Origin: Malaya genurostris
Taxonomy: Eukaryota > Arthropoda > Insecta > Diptera > Culicidae
Assembly (NCBI RefSeq): GCF_030247185.1
Contig: NC_080572.1
Coordinates: forward strand, 118,597,928-118,661,927
Length of the DNA stretch: 64,000 nucleotides
Reading direction: 5' to 3'
The position numbers were made by a program, and so were the translations under genes. Shown here in pieces: positions 11,812 to 21,764 of the stretch (its first letter is position 1; the number at the start of each line of letters is the position of its first letter). The notes under the pieces were generated by a model. It was not told the origin of the DNA. It saw only the letters and a program-made list of their open reading frames with translations, and made no database searches.

Positions 11812-12452
11812 GTCGAAAAGTATCAGGTCTGACAAAGAAAACAACATTTTCATTTTATAATTTCGGTTTTGTTCATCAATGTATTTTCCTTGAAGAGAAA
11901 TACAATTGCTCCAGCGTTATTCCTACATGTCTACACGGATAACCATCCATTGCCGGTGTCGTGATTGAAAAATCATGATTTATAGAAAATGTCTTCTCGT
12001 GAGATCGTGCCTATTATTCATGATTTCTTGAGCAATATAATTATTATCATGAGCATTTTCGTGGAAGTTATTTTTAAATCTGAGCTCAGAAAATAGTCCC
12101 TGGGGGTTAATCTGGAAAATTCGATGAATGCGGTAACAATTAAGAAGTTAGCTACGAAAATGATTGCAAACATAATTTTCATATTCTAGTGTTTATGCAA
12201 AATTGTTAATACACTTCTGCTTGAAATCTTTACGAAGACAGCTATTCTCTGCAACAGCACAATTCGTTTTTGCATGTCGATAGAATAAACTCTTGAATCG
12301 ATTTCCGGAACAACGGCCTCATTTGGAGGACCAGGTCGTGAAGCATCATCGGGGTTTACACGGCCACGTTCAAAATCCAGCATACCAGTCAATAATGGTT
12401 GATTTGCTTGGAGTGGTTTTATAAACACACGAAATTCTTGTTTCTCCATTGT
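11812..12452 (-). pseudogene. mariner transposase remnant with internal deletion
   Basis: The N-terminal part (ORF 12186-12449, start ATG at 12449) reads MEKQEFRVFIKPL, then RPGPPNEAVVPEIDSRV and VKISSRSVLTILHKH. This is the helix-turn-helix DNA-binding region of a mauritiana-like mariner. After a deletion, 12080-12130 reads as the third-aspartate region (block SSNFP-LTPRDYF, approximate). 11840-11910 gives the C-terminus WSNCISLQGKYIDEQNRNYK. The first and second catalytic aspartates are gone. The normal protein would be about 340 residues. It is non-functional. Confidence 0.75.
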
Positions 12453-12509
12453 TTCTAATTTGCCAAAGGCAGCGTCATTTAAAGCACAATAGCTATCACA
12501 CTAATAAAC

Positions 12510-15078
12510 CGAATGTCATTAAATTTTGACACATGTTTTCAATTAGTGACGCCATCTGTTTGTCCGATCAGGGATTTATTGACCGACGTATTACTACACT
12601 CTGTCTTAACACCCCTTATTTCCCAGATACACTCAAAAGAAAAAAAACTTCTCAATCGTGACAACTCACAAAATACTTTGTATTTTATTTTTAATCTAAA
12701 TTAAATGAATTTCAACACGTTCGTGCATAATTTTTCTATCGGGAAAATAAATTATGTTATTCCAAAATATATGAACGATTAATCATATGATTTGAACAGA
12801 TGGCTTTACTTATGAAATAGGTCTTGATTGTAACGTACCAATGTCTGTTTTCTCCATTGGATGTTTTTGGATTTGGCTTATTTTAAACGTTAATCTAGAA
12901 TTTGAAGTAGATTTGATAAACTATAGTACTTCAAAATTCTATTTTTCACTTTTTACTGTTGAGAATGGTTACAATAATTAAGTTATGGATAATGGACTGA
13001 GAGTATAAATAAAATCAAATTTACAGATTGATCAAGTAGTATTTGCAAAATTTCATGAAATCTCTTCTCTATACGCCAACTTCGGTTTGTTGCCCATTAT
13101 TAAATTACCAATACATTGAGAGGTACTACTTGTGGGTTTTTATATTGCAGCTTTTTCCAAAGGCCTTATACTAAAACTCATTGTTTACTGTTTCTTCTGA
13201 TGATTAAGCCGTTGTCATAAAACTTTTTATTTATTTCCCCGACTGTCCAAAAAGCGAATTACAGAACTGAAGACTAGAAATGAGAAGCGGATTGAATCTC
13301 CAAATAAAGATTTGTCATTTGCCTAATAAACCTTTGATTTCTCACCATTGAAAATCAATATCACCAACAATAGATCTTTTATTTAGGCTGACGTCAATCG
13401 TCCTGCAAATATGCCATGGCAGCTTTCTCCTAATCTAAGGTGAACAGGAAATTACAACGAAACGGAAGCAGAACCACGTTCAGATTTATGCCAATCTCAC
13501 AGCTGACTTCTACAAAAAGCAAAAAGCTTCCAACTTGAATGGAGCTTTCGGAGCCCCAGCTCGGCGGATGTTGTAAATCTGAGTGAGAATCGGCGACACA
13601 CGAAGCATTGAAACCCTACTCGGCACTGAACTGAGAGTGAGAGCGAATGACGAAAAAGTGCGACCGAAAAAATGAGTACGATTATTATCATAAAGAGAGA
13701 GAGGGAGAGCGCGCGTAGTTTGTGTTACAGATCGTCGACCTTTCACCTACTTTCGGGACGGCGATGACGCTGAAGATGGTTATGTAGCTAGGTTTTCCGT
13801 ATGCTGGTTGAAAGCGTAGCTATTATGCTTAGAATCGAACATTTTTGCGAACGAACCAAACAATTTATTAAATAGAACTGGTCTGAAATTTCAACTTCTT
13901 AATTTGACAGACAGTAAGATTTTGAATGATTGCAAAATAGTAACAGAAAATGTATTTCTGCAACTTCATTTTGCTGTGTCTTATTTTTAAAAAGTGACAT
14001 GGTTTGGCATGAACACAAAATCTACGCGCTGAAGTCCTTGAAAAGATCGGATATCGGTACGATTTCAAACCTCCAACTAGAACCTGAATCTAGCTTTGAA
14101 AGTTTCGGTCGAATCGCAACAAAGTTGAGCAAGCATTCCACTAGACCAACTCACCGCCTAGGTGTTGTAGCACGGATTCGATCGACGGACTATTTTTAAC
14201 ACCTTTTCCTAGCATAACTTTAGCTACCGCGGGGAATCGACGGAAAAAGCCGCTCACATTTGCACCCAGACGTCGTCACGCATAAAACCCATGTATTCTA
14301 CGGTTTGCGTTCAGTTTGACCTACATTCGGGCCTCGGTGGACGCAGACGCGTAGACCGATAAACTAATTTCCTCTAACCGAACGAGGAACAGAAACACGA
14401 TACGCGGCTTGTCGAGAAATGGGGGTGTTGACCAAAAGCATGTGCGCTTGTTTTCAGTTGGCACGTAAATAACTATTCTAATGCCATGATCAACCGCCAG
14501 ACGGCGGGGTAGAGAATATCTCAGCAAAACATTAGTTGTACTATGTAGAGTTCGGGAGCAGCGTGGTGTGAGTGGAAAACGAACCCTAGAGGATAGATCG
14601 CTAGTGGACTTCAGCTGGAAACGGTGACAGTATTCGGGGAGGGTAATATCTATATGAGAAACGAAGAATAAAAATAAAAGTTAGAAGAGTTGAAAGACTT
14701 TGACATTGATGGAAATTCTAAACTGCTGTCACTGTGACGACATTTTATTGTAAGACATAACGACTAATACATCTCCAATGTATTTATTATATTTCCGTGA
14801 AAGCAGATAAGCAACTTATGTATGCAAAGGCAATGCAAAATCAGGGTAATACAGTCCAAAGTTGAACATGACTTTCTATTTCAACAGAAACAGGAACAAC
14901 TAAACATTAGTAACAGTGCAATGAACATCCAATTAAAGCGAGGCAATGAAATTCACAGCTGACAACAATAATATGCCACATGTCGTACATGAAAATGTGA
15001 AGAAAAACACTGGGATTTGTCAGTTACGTCACATAGACATTGTTGACATTGTTAGCTTTTAAATAAGCCTAAATTTAT
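12510..15078. other. long stretch without a supported gene
   Basis: No transposon or conserved domain was recognised. 13400-13800 and 14080-14650 are richer in G+C, and 13690-13725 holds a purine-rich GAGAGAGAGGGAGAG tract. The short ORFs there overlap on both strands and lack motifs. A TTCAGTTTG initiator-like word lies at 14309. I do not call a promoter. Confidence 0.4.
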
Positions 15079-15079
15079 C

Positions 15080-15425
15080 GAAATTCGTTGAGTTATCTTC
15101 GAGAAAAATTCAACCAATTAAAAAAATTCTGTTAGTCGGTTACGTCACTTATACGATTATATCTTCGGAATTGAAAGTGCCAGCGATGTGTGCTTTGAAC
15201 TTAATCTAAAATTTAATAGTAGCTTCCAAACGAGCCTCGATTTGTTTAAATAGGCTAAGTCATCTCTGAGGAAAGTGATCGGTAATAAAAACGGTTACGT
15301 CACTTATACTAACATACATCTTCGGAATCGGAAGTGACAACCATTTGATCTCGAACTTGATCAATGGTCTAATAGTAGCTTTCAAAGCTTGCTGAAATGG
15401 GTGCAATCATCTCTGAAAAGATTGA
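15080..15425 (+). repeat. tandem repeat of about 160 bp, two to three diverged units
   Basis: Ordered words recur: GGTTACGTCACTTATACGAT (15139) and GGTTACGTCACTTATACTAA (15293), each followed by ATCTTCGGAATYGGAAGTG, TTTGAACTTAATCTAA or CTCGAACTTGATCAATGGTC, and TAATAGTAGCTT. Units end with GAAATNGG..ATCATCTCTGAAAAG. A single copy lies at 8416-8590. It is non-coding. Confidence 0.65.
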
Positions 15426-15978
15426 GCCGAAATTTTTTTTTTTAAATACACAAGCAGAAATTTTCATCAACGAAACAACAACTCATAACCAATGCACAAC
15501 AAACCCAATGACTGTAAAAATAGAACAGTAAAAATGTTTCCAACGACAACTGCGATGATGAATCGGTGGATGAGAGCGTGACTAGCGAACAAATGCATCC
15601 TCTTAATTCTCTGAATAGCAATGACACCAAGGAAAAGGGTAACAACTAAAGCCTGTCCTCGTTAAATTTCGGGGGTTAAATTACTATGGGACGCCTTTTC
15701 AAAATTTACCCAGTACAAGAATGGATAGAACTTAATCGCGAATATCTCTGGTTGTATTTAACGCAGTAACATTTTTTTTCTTCATATCATCGAAAACATG
15801 GTCAGCAATTTATGATAAATTTTTAGAAGTATGAGATAACCAAAACAAACTCAAAATTGAAGTTTTCTTAAATGTTTCGTAGGAACGAGCATTAAGGTGC
15901 CAAAACAAGGTGCGCAAAGTGCCAACCGCATGAATTGAACGAACAATCGCACAAAGCGTATCACGCAAAACCGACACA
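15426..15978. other. no recognisable feature
   Basis: This is AT-rich sequence between the tandem repeat and the DD41D element. Nothing further can be supported. Confidence 0.5.
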
Positions 15979-15980
15979 TA

Positions 15981-16904
15981 AAGGGTGATTTTTTAAGAGC
16001 TTGAGAACTTTTTTAAACAATAAAACGCATAAAATTTGCAAAATCTCATCGGTTCTTTATTTTAAACGTTAGATTGGTACATGACATTTACTTTTTGAAG
16101 ATAATTTCATTTAAATGTTGACCGCGGCTGCGTCTTAGGTGGTCCATTCGGAAATCCGCTTTTTTATCGACAAATTTTGTTCAGCGATGAGGCTCATTTC
16201 TGGTTGAATGGCTACGTAAATAAGCAAAATTGCCGCATTTGGAGTGAAGAGCAACCAGAAGCCGTTCAAGAACTGCCCATGCATCCCGAAAAATGCACTG
16301 TTTGGTGTGGTTTGTACGCTGGTGGAATCGTTGGACCGTATTTTTTCAAAGATGCTGTTGGACGCAACGTTACAGTGAATGGCGATCGCTATCGTTCGAT
16401 GCTAACAAACTTTTTGTTGCTAAAAATGGAAGAACTGAACTTGGTTGACATGTGGTTTCAACAAGATGGCGCTACATGCCACACAGCTCGCGATTCTATG
16501 GCCATTTTGAGGGAAAACTTCGGAGAACAATTCATCTCAAGAAATGGACCGGTAAGTTGGCCACCAAGATCATGCGATTTGACGCCTTTAGACTATTTTT
16601 TGTGGGGCTACGTCAAGTCTAAAGTCTACAGAAATAAGCCAGTAACTATTCCAGCTTTGGAAGACAACATTTCCGAAGAAATTCGGGCTATTCCGGCCGA
16701 AATGCTCGAAAAAGTTGCCCAAAATTGGACTTTCCGAATGGACCACCTAAGACGCAGCCGCGGTCAACATTTAAATGAAATTATCTTCAAAAAGTAAATG
16801 TCATGTACCAATCTAACGTTTAAAATAAAGAACCGATGAGATTTTGCAAATTTTATGCGTTTTATTGTTTAAAAAAGTTCTCAAGCTCTTAAAAAATCAC
16901 CCTT
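15981..16904 (+). mobile_element. DD41D transposon derivative with 174-bp inverted repeats
   Basis: Ends read AAGGGTGATTTTTTAAGAGC and its exact complement, flanked by TA on both sides (15979-15980, 16905-16906). This is the Tc1/mariner target duplication. The inverted repeats run 15981-16154 and 16731-16904, with no mismatch seen by eye. The right arm includes the last codons and 3' UTR of the transposase gene, so the left arm is an inverted copy of the 3' end. It has replaced the true 5' end and the N-terminal half of the gene. The derivative keeps two good ends and could be moved in trans. Confidence 0.9.
16150..16797 (+). pseudogene. DD41D (Tc1/mariner superfamily) transposase, C-terminal two-thirds
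   Basis: Open from the inverted-repeat junction at about 16155 to the stop at 16797, with no internal stop. The catalytic core is complete. The first aspartate is in FSDEAHFWLNG (about 16180), the second in WFQQDGATCHTA (about 16455), and the third most likely in CDLTPLDYFLWGY (about 16585). Counting residues between the second aspartate and the D of TPLD gives 41, hence DD41D. The N-terminal helix-turn-helix DNA-binding domains (about 120-150 residues in the family) are absent because the 5' half was replaced by an inverted copy of the 3' end. There is no proper ATG start. This would cut DNA only if supplied with a binding domain, so I treat it as a pseudogene. The last residues EIIFKK are encoded inside the right inverted repeat. 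A relative sits at 18206-18629. Confidence 0.85.
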
Positions 16905-16983
16905 TAGAAGTATTAATAGAATGTTCTCAGTGGTTGAGCGCAGGAGGCTTACAATATGTTTTGTACGCTAGTAAAACAGGCAC

Positions 16984-17026
16984 TAAAGCAAAGTCTTGGC
17001 ATTACATTCCTTTTGTGGAATTTGGC
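16984..17026 (+). repeat. short shared word with 5578-5601
   Basis: CATTACATTCCTTTTGTGGAATT recurs with few differences as CTTACATTCCCTTTGTGGAATT at 5579, both times beside a mariner sequence. The two copies suggest a dispersed repeat fragment. Its nature is unknown. Confidence 0.4.
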
Positions 17027-17061
17027 CTTTCTGTTTCAACAGACTTTGCAGCCAATTATTA

Positions 17062-18205
17062 ACAGTTCGGCTGAAAAGTTCGTATTGTTTAATAGAAACA
17101 CACATTTTTTTTGCCAAAATTCAATTTTATTATTTAACATAATTGCCATCAGAGGCGATACAGCGATTATAGCGATCTTCCAACTTTTCGATACCATTTT
17201 TGTAGTACGATTTGTCCTTTGCCTCAAAATAGGCCTCAGTTTCAGCGATTACCTCTTCATTGCTTCTAAATCTTTTACCAGTGAGCATTCTCTTGAGGTC
17301 TGAGAACAGGAAAAAGTCACTGGGGGCCAAATCTGGAGAATACGGTGGATGAGGGAGCAATTCGAAGCCCAATTCGTTCAATTTCAGCATGGTTTTCATC
17401 GACTTGTGACACGGTGCATTGTCTTGATGAAACAAAACTTTTTTCTTCTTCAAATGAGGCCGTATCTTTGAAATTTCGTCCTTCAAACGCTCTAATAACG
17501 CTATATAATAGTCACTGTTGATGGTTTTTCCCTTTTCAAGGTAGTCGATGAAAATTATACCATGCGAATCCCAAAATACAGACGCCATAACCTTACCGGC
17601 CGATTGTTGAGTCCTTCCACGCTTTGGGTTCGGTTCATCGCGTGCAGTCCACTCAGCTGACTGTCGATTGGACTCCGGAGTGAAGTGATGGAGCCATGTT
17701 TCGTCCATTGTTATATATCGACGAAAAAAATCGGTTTTATTTCGATATAACAGCTCCAAACACTGCTCAGAATCATCAATTCGTTGTTGTTTTTGATCGA
17801 TTGTGAGCTCATGCGGCACCCATTTTGCACAAAGCTTTCTCATATTCAAATATTCGTGAATAATATGTCCAACACGTTCCTTTGATATCTCTAGGGTGTC
17901 AGCTATCTCGATCAATTTCACTTTACGGTAATTGATAATCATTTTGTGGATTTTTTTCACGTTTTCATCGGTAACAGCCTCTTTTGGACGTCCACTGCGT
18001 TCATCGTCTTCGGTGCTCATATGACCAGTACGAAATTTTGCAAACCACTTACGAATTGTTGCTTCGCCCGGTGCAGAGTCTGGATAACACTCATCAAGCC
18101 ATTTTTTGGTATCGGCGGCACTTTTTTTCATCAAAAAGTAGTGTTTCATCAACACACGGAATTCTTTTTTTTTTTCATTTTTTTCACAATAACATAAGTA
18201 GCTTC
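17062..18205 (-). mobile_element. mariner element, 5' end truncated
   Basis: The 3' end begins ACAGTTCGGCTGAAAAGTTC right after TA at 17060-17061, as expected for mariner. It contains one long transposase frame. The other end should carry the matching inverted repeat, but around 18205 the sequence passes directly into a DD41D-type remnant in the same orientation. The upstream terminal repeat is therefore missing. The element could not be excised without both ends. Confidence 0.8.
17130..18155 (-). CDS. mariner transposase (DD34D), nearly intact
   Basis: The DNA-cutting enzyme of a mariner element, 341 codons and uninterrupted. The N-terminal helix-turn-helix includes WLDECYPDSAPGEATIRKWF and RSGRPKEAV, and the WVPHEL linker follows. 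The catalytic triad is present: MDETWLHHF, FHQDNAPCHKS and SPDLAPSDFFLF. The spacing from the D of HQDNA to the D of APSD is 34 residues, the mariner DD34D signature. Length matches the family (about 345). The start is a problem. The frame opens with a GTG at 18155, and the nearest upstream ATG (18178-18176) is followed by a run of 11 A's that puts it one base out of frame with the EFRVLMKHY block. A run of 9 or 12 would join them. Slippage or a recent indel may have disabled translation. The neighbouring 5' terminal repeat is missing. Confidence 0.9.
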   Translation of the reverse strand: MLMKHYFLMKKSAADTKKWLDECYPDSAPGEATIRKWFAKFRTGHMSTEDDERSGRPKEAVTDENVKKIHKMIINYRKVKLIEIADTLEISKERVGHIIHEYLNMRKLCAKWVPHELTIDQKQQRIDDSEQCLELLYRNKTDFFRRYITMDETWLHHFTPESNRQSAEWTARDEPNPKRGRTQQSAGKVMASVFWDSHGIIFIDYLEKGKTINSDYYIALLERLKDEISKIRPHLKKKKVLFHQDNAPCHKSMKTMLKLNELGFELLPHPPYSPDLAPSDFFLFSDLKRMLTGKRFRSNEEVIAETEAYFEAKDKSYYKNGIEKLEDRYNRCIASDGNYVK

Positions 18206-18629
18206 ACTCAAAATGCACTCCTGCCTCATTTTCGAAGAAAAATGGCCCAATGATACTGCCAGACCAAAATCCGCACCAAACCGTCACTCTCTGAGGATGC
18301 ATTGGCTTCTCCGTGATAACGTGCGGGTTTTCCGTTCACCAGATGCGACAATTTTGCTTATTAACATACCCGCCGAGATAAAAATGTGCCTCATCCGAGA
18401 AGATGTTTTTTGGCAAAAATCGGCGTCTTCTTCAAGCTGATCGCAAGTCCAGTTGGCATGATTTTCCAAGTAAAACTGCACTATTTTCACGCGTTCCTCA
18501 AGCGTATACACAAACATTTTCGTTCAGCTAAAGGATAAAACTAAGTTTCTGTCAAATCATAAGTGACATTAAGGTCACCAATGTCGAAATAACCGCTAGT
18601 TCAAAAAAAAAGTTAGATGGCGGACCCTG
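18206..18629 (-). pseudogene. DD41D-type transposase remnant with internal deletion
   Basis: Reading inward from 18629, the outer end CAGGGTCCGCCATCTAAC looks like a terminal repeat. The start ATG at 18517 gives MFVYTLEERVKIVQFYLENH, the N-terminus of this transposase type. It jumps to QLEEDADFCQK, then in a shifted frame to FSDEAHFYLGGYVNKQNCRIW, a stop, and ENPHVITEKPMHPQRVTVWC and GPFFFENEAG, up to about 18215. The helix-turn-helix region between the N-terminus and the first catalytic aspartate is deleted. The second and third aspartates are lost where the mariner begins. The protein is similar to, but clearly distinct from, the one at 16150-16797. Confidence 0.75.
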
Positions 18630-19185
18630 AATTGATTTTCTGACCTATTGTGAAATTGTTCATTCTTTGTTCTAGATCAACACAAATGCTGACAATACTT
18701 CACCTGACTGATTCCATCTATGCATCATTTTATAAAAGAACTGAATAATATTCAAACAAGATCTTTTTTAAATAGAATTACAACTGGCGTGCAAGATGTT
18801 CCAATATCCAGTTTTTGAAATGCATATCATATCAGTATATATTTGAATAATACTTTACCGTTTCTCATGTATTTTTAATTGGATTATGAATATTTTTAGT
18901 CCACGTTTGACGAGTGGATATCAATAATTTATATTTTACAATTCCTAAACTCTTTCAAACCACTATGCAATTTGGGAGACAAGTAAGTTATTGAAATTAA
19001 GATCATATTAAATCCCAGCACAGAACATTTAAAGTTAGTAAAATTCACACGATCAATGAACTAGTTTGTGCGATTATCGATATTCGGATGTCAGTTTTAT
19101 TCGTATTCACGTCCTCCAGTAATGTTTCTGACATTACAGTCTTTTTTGCAGTGTAGATTAATTCACGAATCGCTGAAACGTTGCA
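18630..19185. other. no recognisable feature
   Basis: AT-rich sequence without motifs, between two transposon remnants. Confidence 0.5.
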
Positions 19186-19189
19186 CTAA

Positions 19190-19960
19190 AACTCTGTTTC
19201 GAGATACAACATGTTTACATTCAGTAGAATGACTTCGAATCAAGTTAAAATGCGCAAACGCATTTCGCATGAACGGCAGCCAAATACACCGGATTTATCG
19301 GACCGCGATTTCGCCAAGAGACTGAAACTACCGAAAAGCTCCATGTATTGTATTTGCAATTCATTTGACCAGCGCTTTATTGTGGACCGGATGGTTAGAA
19401 GTGGAACAAATCGAAAAGTATACTCTTGACAAATGGACAAGAAGGTGGTAGCGATTATTGATAAAAATACCAATCTATACCAATATAATGCGAAATGTGG
19501 CTCACAAAGGAAGTCAAAATCATACGTACAAAAAGTGAAACAGTGGTTAGAACTGAAGGCATAGACTGTGGAAAAGGTGCCAAGCCATGATGACAAGCAA
19601 AATTTCACTTCAAAACAAGTCGTGCTAAGGAGCTTCACACCAATTTTCACGAAAGTTTTCTTGTACCATAAAATTCCGGACAAAGAAAGTGTCCAAACTC
19701 CCGAAGAAGTATTTGATTTGGCAGGCCATATGTAGTTGTGATGGAAAATCTTAATATTTCGTTTATATCAGCTCTATCAATAAGAATGTGTAGGATATCT
19801 GCGAAAGCAGTTGCCACCATTTATCAGAAGCCACGACTCGCCTGTCCTGTTTTGGCCTGATATGGTCTTCCATCAGAAACTAGCTCAGAATGTCATCTCT
19901 TATTACGTTATAATCATTACACTTGTTGATTTTCATCGACGACAATAAATTTCTCTTACA
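19190..19960 (+). pseudogene. DD37-type (ITm) transposase fossil
   Basis: ORF 19211-19429 contains the helix-turn-helix block LSDRDFAKRLKLPKSSMYCI. Continuing in broken frames are KKVVAIIDKNTNL, QKVKQWLE, KVPSHDDKQNFTSKQVVLRS (about 19580) and RKQLPPFIRSHDSPVLFWPD (about 19850). The FWPD block holds what should be the second catalytic aspartate of DD37D/E transposases. Many stops and shifts are present. It is related in type to the ITmD37E copies at 25893 and 48583 but far more decayed. Confidence 0.6.
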
Positions 19961-21062
19961 TGTTGCAGTTAGTAAGGAGTGTATTGAAAATAAGCTATCC
20001 ACAAATTTTTCGTTCAAATTTTGATAAAAAATGATATTTTATTCAAACTAAAAATCGATCCTTTAATGTACGAGGTTAAACTTGAGCATAATGAAAACCG
20101 GATTAAATTTAAGTTATTTCTTCAAAAAATTCAAAAATTTGAAGTTTTTGATTTCAGTTTTTGTTACAATTACCATTTACTTCCGCAATGCTGTGATTTT
20201 TTGTACGGAAAATTGTAAACCTACTTGTAATAAGTAATTAGGAAAGGGGCATATAAACTAACTTACTAAATAATAATAATTTCGAATCGATTTTTGTGGG
20301 GATTTGCTTATAATACTATATTACATAACATCTAATGGTTCTGTATTTTCCTAACATTTGATGTTGAAATTTTTCTCATGCTTAATACTATTTTATTGAT
20401 TGATAACGATTGATCTTTGAAAGGTTTTTAAATAATACAATTATTTTTTCCTATGTTCAAGTTACCGTTCTTTAATCTTATCATAGGTAGAACTTTGAAA
20501 CACAAGCATTTCAAATCATTCAACATATAATCGTTTTACTGATCCCTCCAATAAAAGTGAAATTTTTTGTGTTATTTCATTTTCGTATACTAAAATTCAG
20601 ATGCGCGACTGGTTCTGCTCAGCAGTAAAGCAGAATCTTACCTCCGCACTGTACCTCCCATATCGAACCCGGCGCTGCCGAAGGTGAAGTCCATTCGTCA
20701 TGCAATCCGTCCGAATTATTTCGCACTCGCAGCTCCTGCATGCATAACATGTCATTTGTACTAGTTTTCCATATCACACAGCACATTACGCTGGTGCCTC
20801 CGTCAGACGACTCACGGAGACCTTCCTCAGAGCGACAGCGGCAGCCAGAAATGTGACGCGAGTTCCCTTCCTTCTGTTTCGAATATTTACGATTTTCGTT
20901 TTACCGTCCACGAAAACAATAAATTATTTATAAAATTTCACGTAAGCTCAAAGCAGCAACCAAGTATTGACCCAGATTCTTTGTTTTGTATACTGTTTCT
21001 GTTCACATTTTCGGTTGCGCATTGATTCTTACATTTATTTATTTTTCTTCTTTGTTTTTGCA
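19961..21062. other. non-coding, GC-richer toward 20600-20900
   Basis: No gene motif is seen. The 20600-20900 part has balanced base composition unlike the AT-rich surroundings. A long pyrimidine tract ends at 21062 as a splice-acceptor-like TTTTTGCAG. Confidence 0.4.
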
Positions 21063-21119
21063 GGTACACCAACGACTTAGTGAGACGGCCAGACAGAATG
21101 TTGCCGAATTTCTTGATAA
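21063..21119 (+). CDS. candidate host microexon, 57 bp (19 codons)
   Basis: The segment is bordered by a strong acceptor (pyrimidine tract plus TTTTTGCAG ending at 21062) and a donor GTATGT starting at 21120. Its length is a multiple of three. Frame 1 reads VHQRLSETARQNVAEFLDK, which looks like an amphipathic helix. A second frame is also open (starting YTNDLVRRPDRMLPNFLI), so the phase is uncertain. I cannot name the gene. If real, it belongs to a + strand gene with very long introns. Chance splice-like signals remain possible. Confidence 0.4.
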
Positions 21120-21764
21120 GGTATGTTCCGATTCTATTTCTCGTTCTGATCTGCTTTTTACTAACGCTACCGTTTTTTTTTGCGTTTAAAACCCTCGTAG
21201 CCATCAGAAGTTGACGAACAACCGGTTTCAAGCATATTTTGGCGCGCAAATAATGCCGTCATTCTACATCGTTCTATGTTTTCCAATTCAAATGCCTTCT
21301 CCGCGTCGGGCACAAGGAAGCAAGCCGATTATTTCGTGTTTGCTCGAATCCGCGACTTTTGATTTCGCGAATGCGACGTAGATTGCTTAAGCCCGGAGAT
21401 GATGGTAGCATCTTTGCCATGCATTGGGGTTAGGGCAAATCGTTCACCGTGTTTGAATGGCCCTGAAAATTGCAAATGTGACAAGCAGGATTAGAATCGC
21501 AAAACGTAGAGCATTTGTTTTCCGTTGATTTGAATTTCGCAAAGCATTGGATTAGACACTGATTTGCGTTTACTGAAAATGTATTCTAGCGCAATGAAAT
21601 TTCACTTTTTATGAGGAATAGTTTTTTTTACGAAATTTCAACCGTTCATTGGTTCTTAACTAGGTTATCACTTATAATTTATCGAAGTAATATATACTAA
21701 TCTCTTTACTTTGCATACGAATAAAAAAATTATTGCTATTTGAAGAGAATTGAGGGTCGATCTA
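21120..21764. other. putative intronic sequence, no features
   Basis: Downstream of the candidate donor site. No coding or repeat signal was recognised. Confidence 0.4.

Noticed and set aside
14300..14345. Initiator-like TTCAGTTTG with a GGACGC word about 27 bases downstream
   Set aside because: A near match to Inr plus DPE, but one base off and without any gene following. Such matches are expected by chance.
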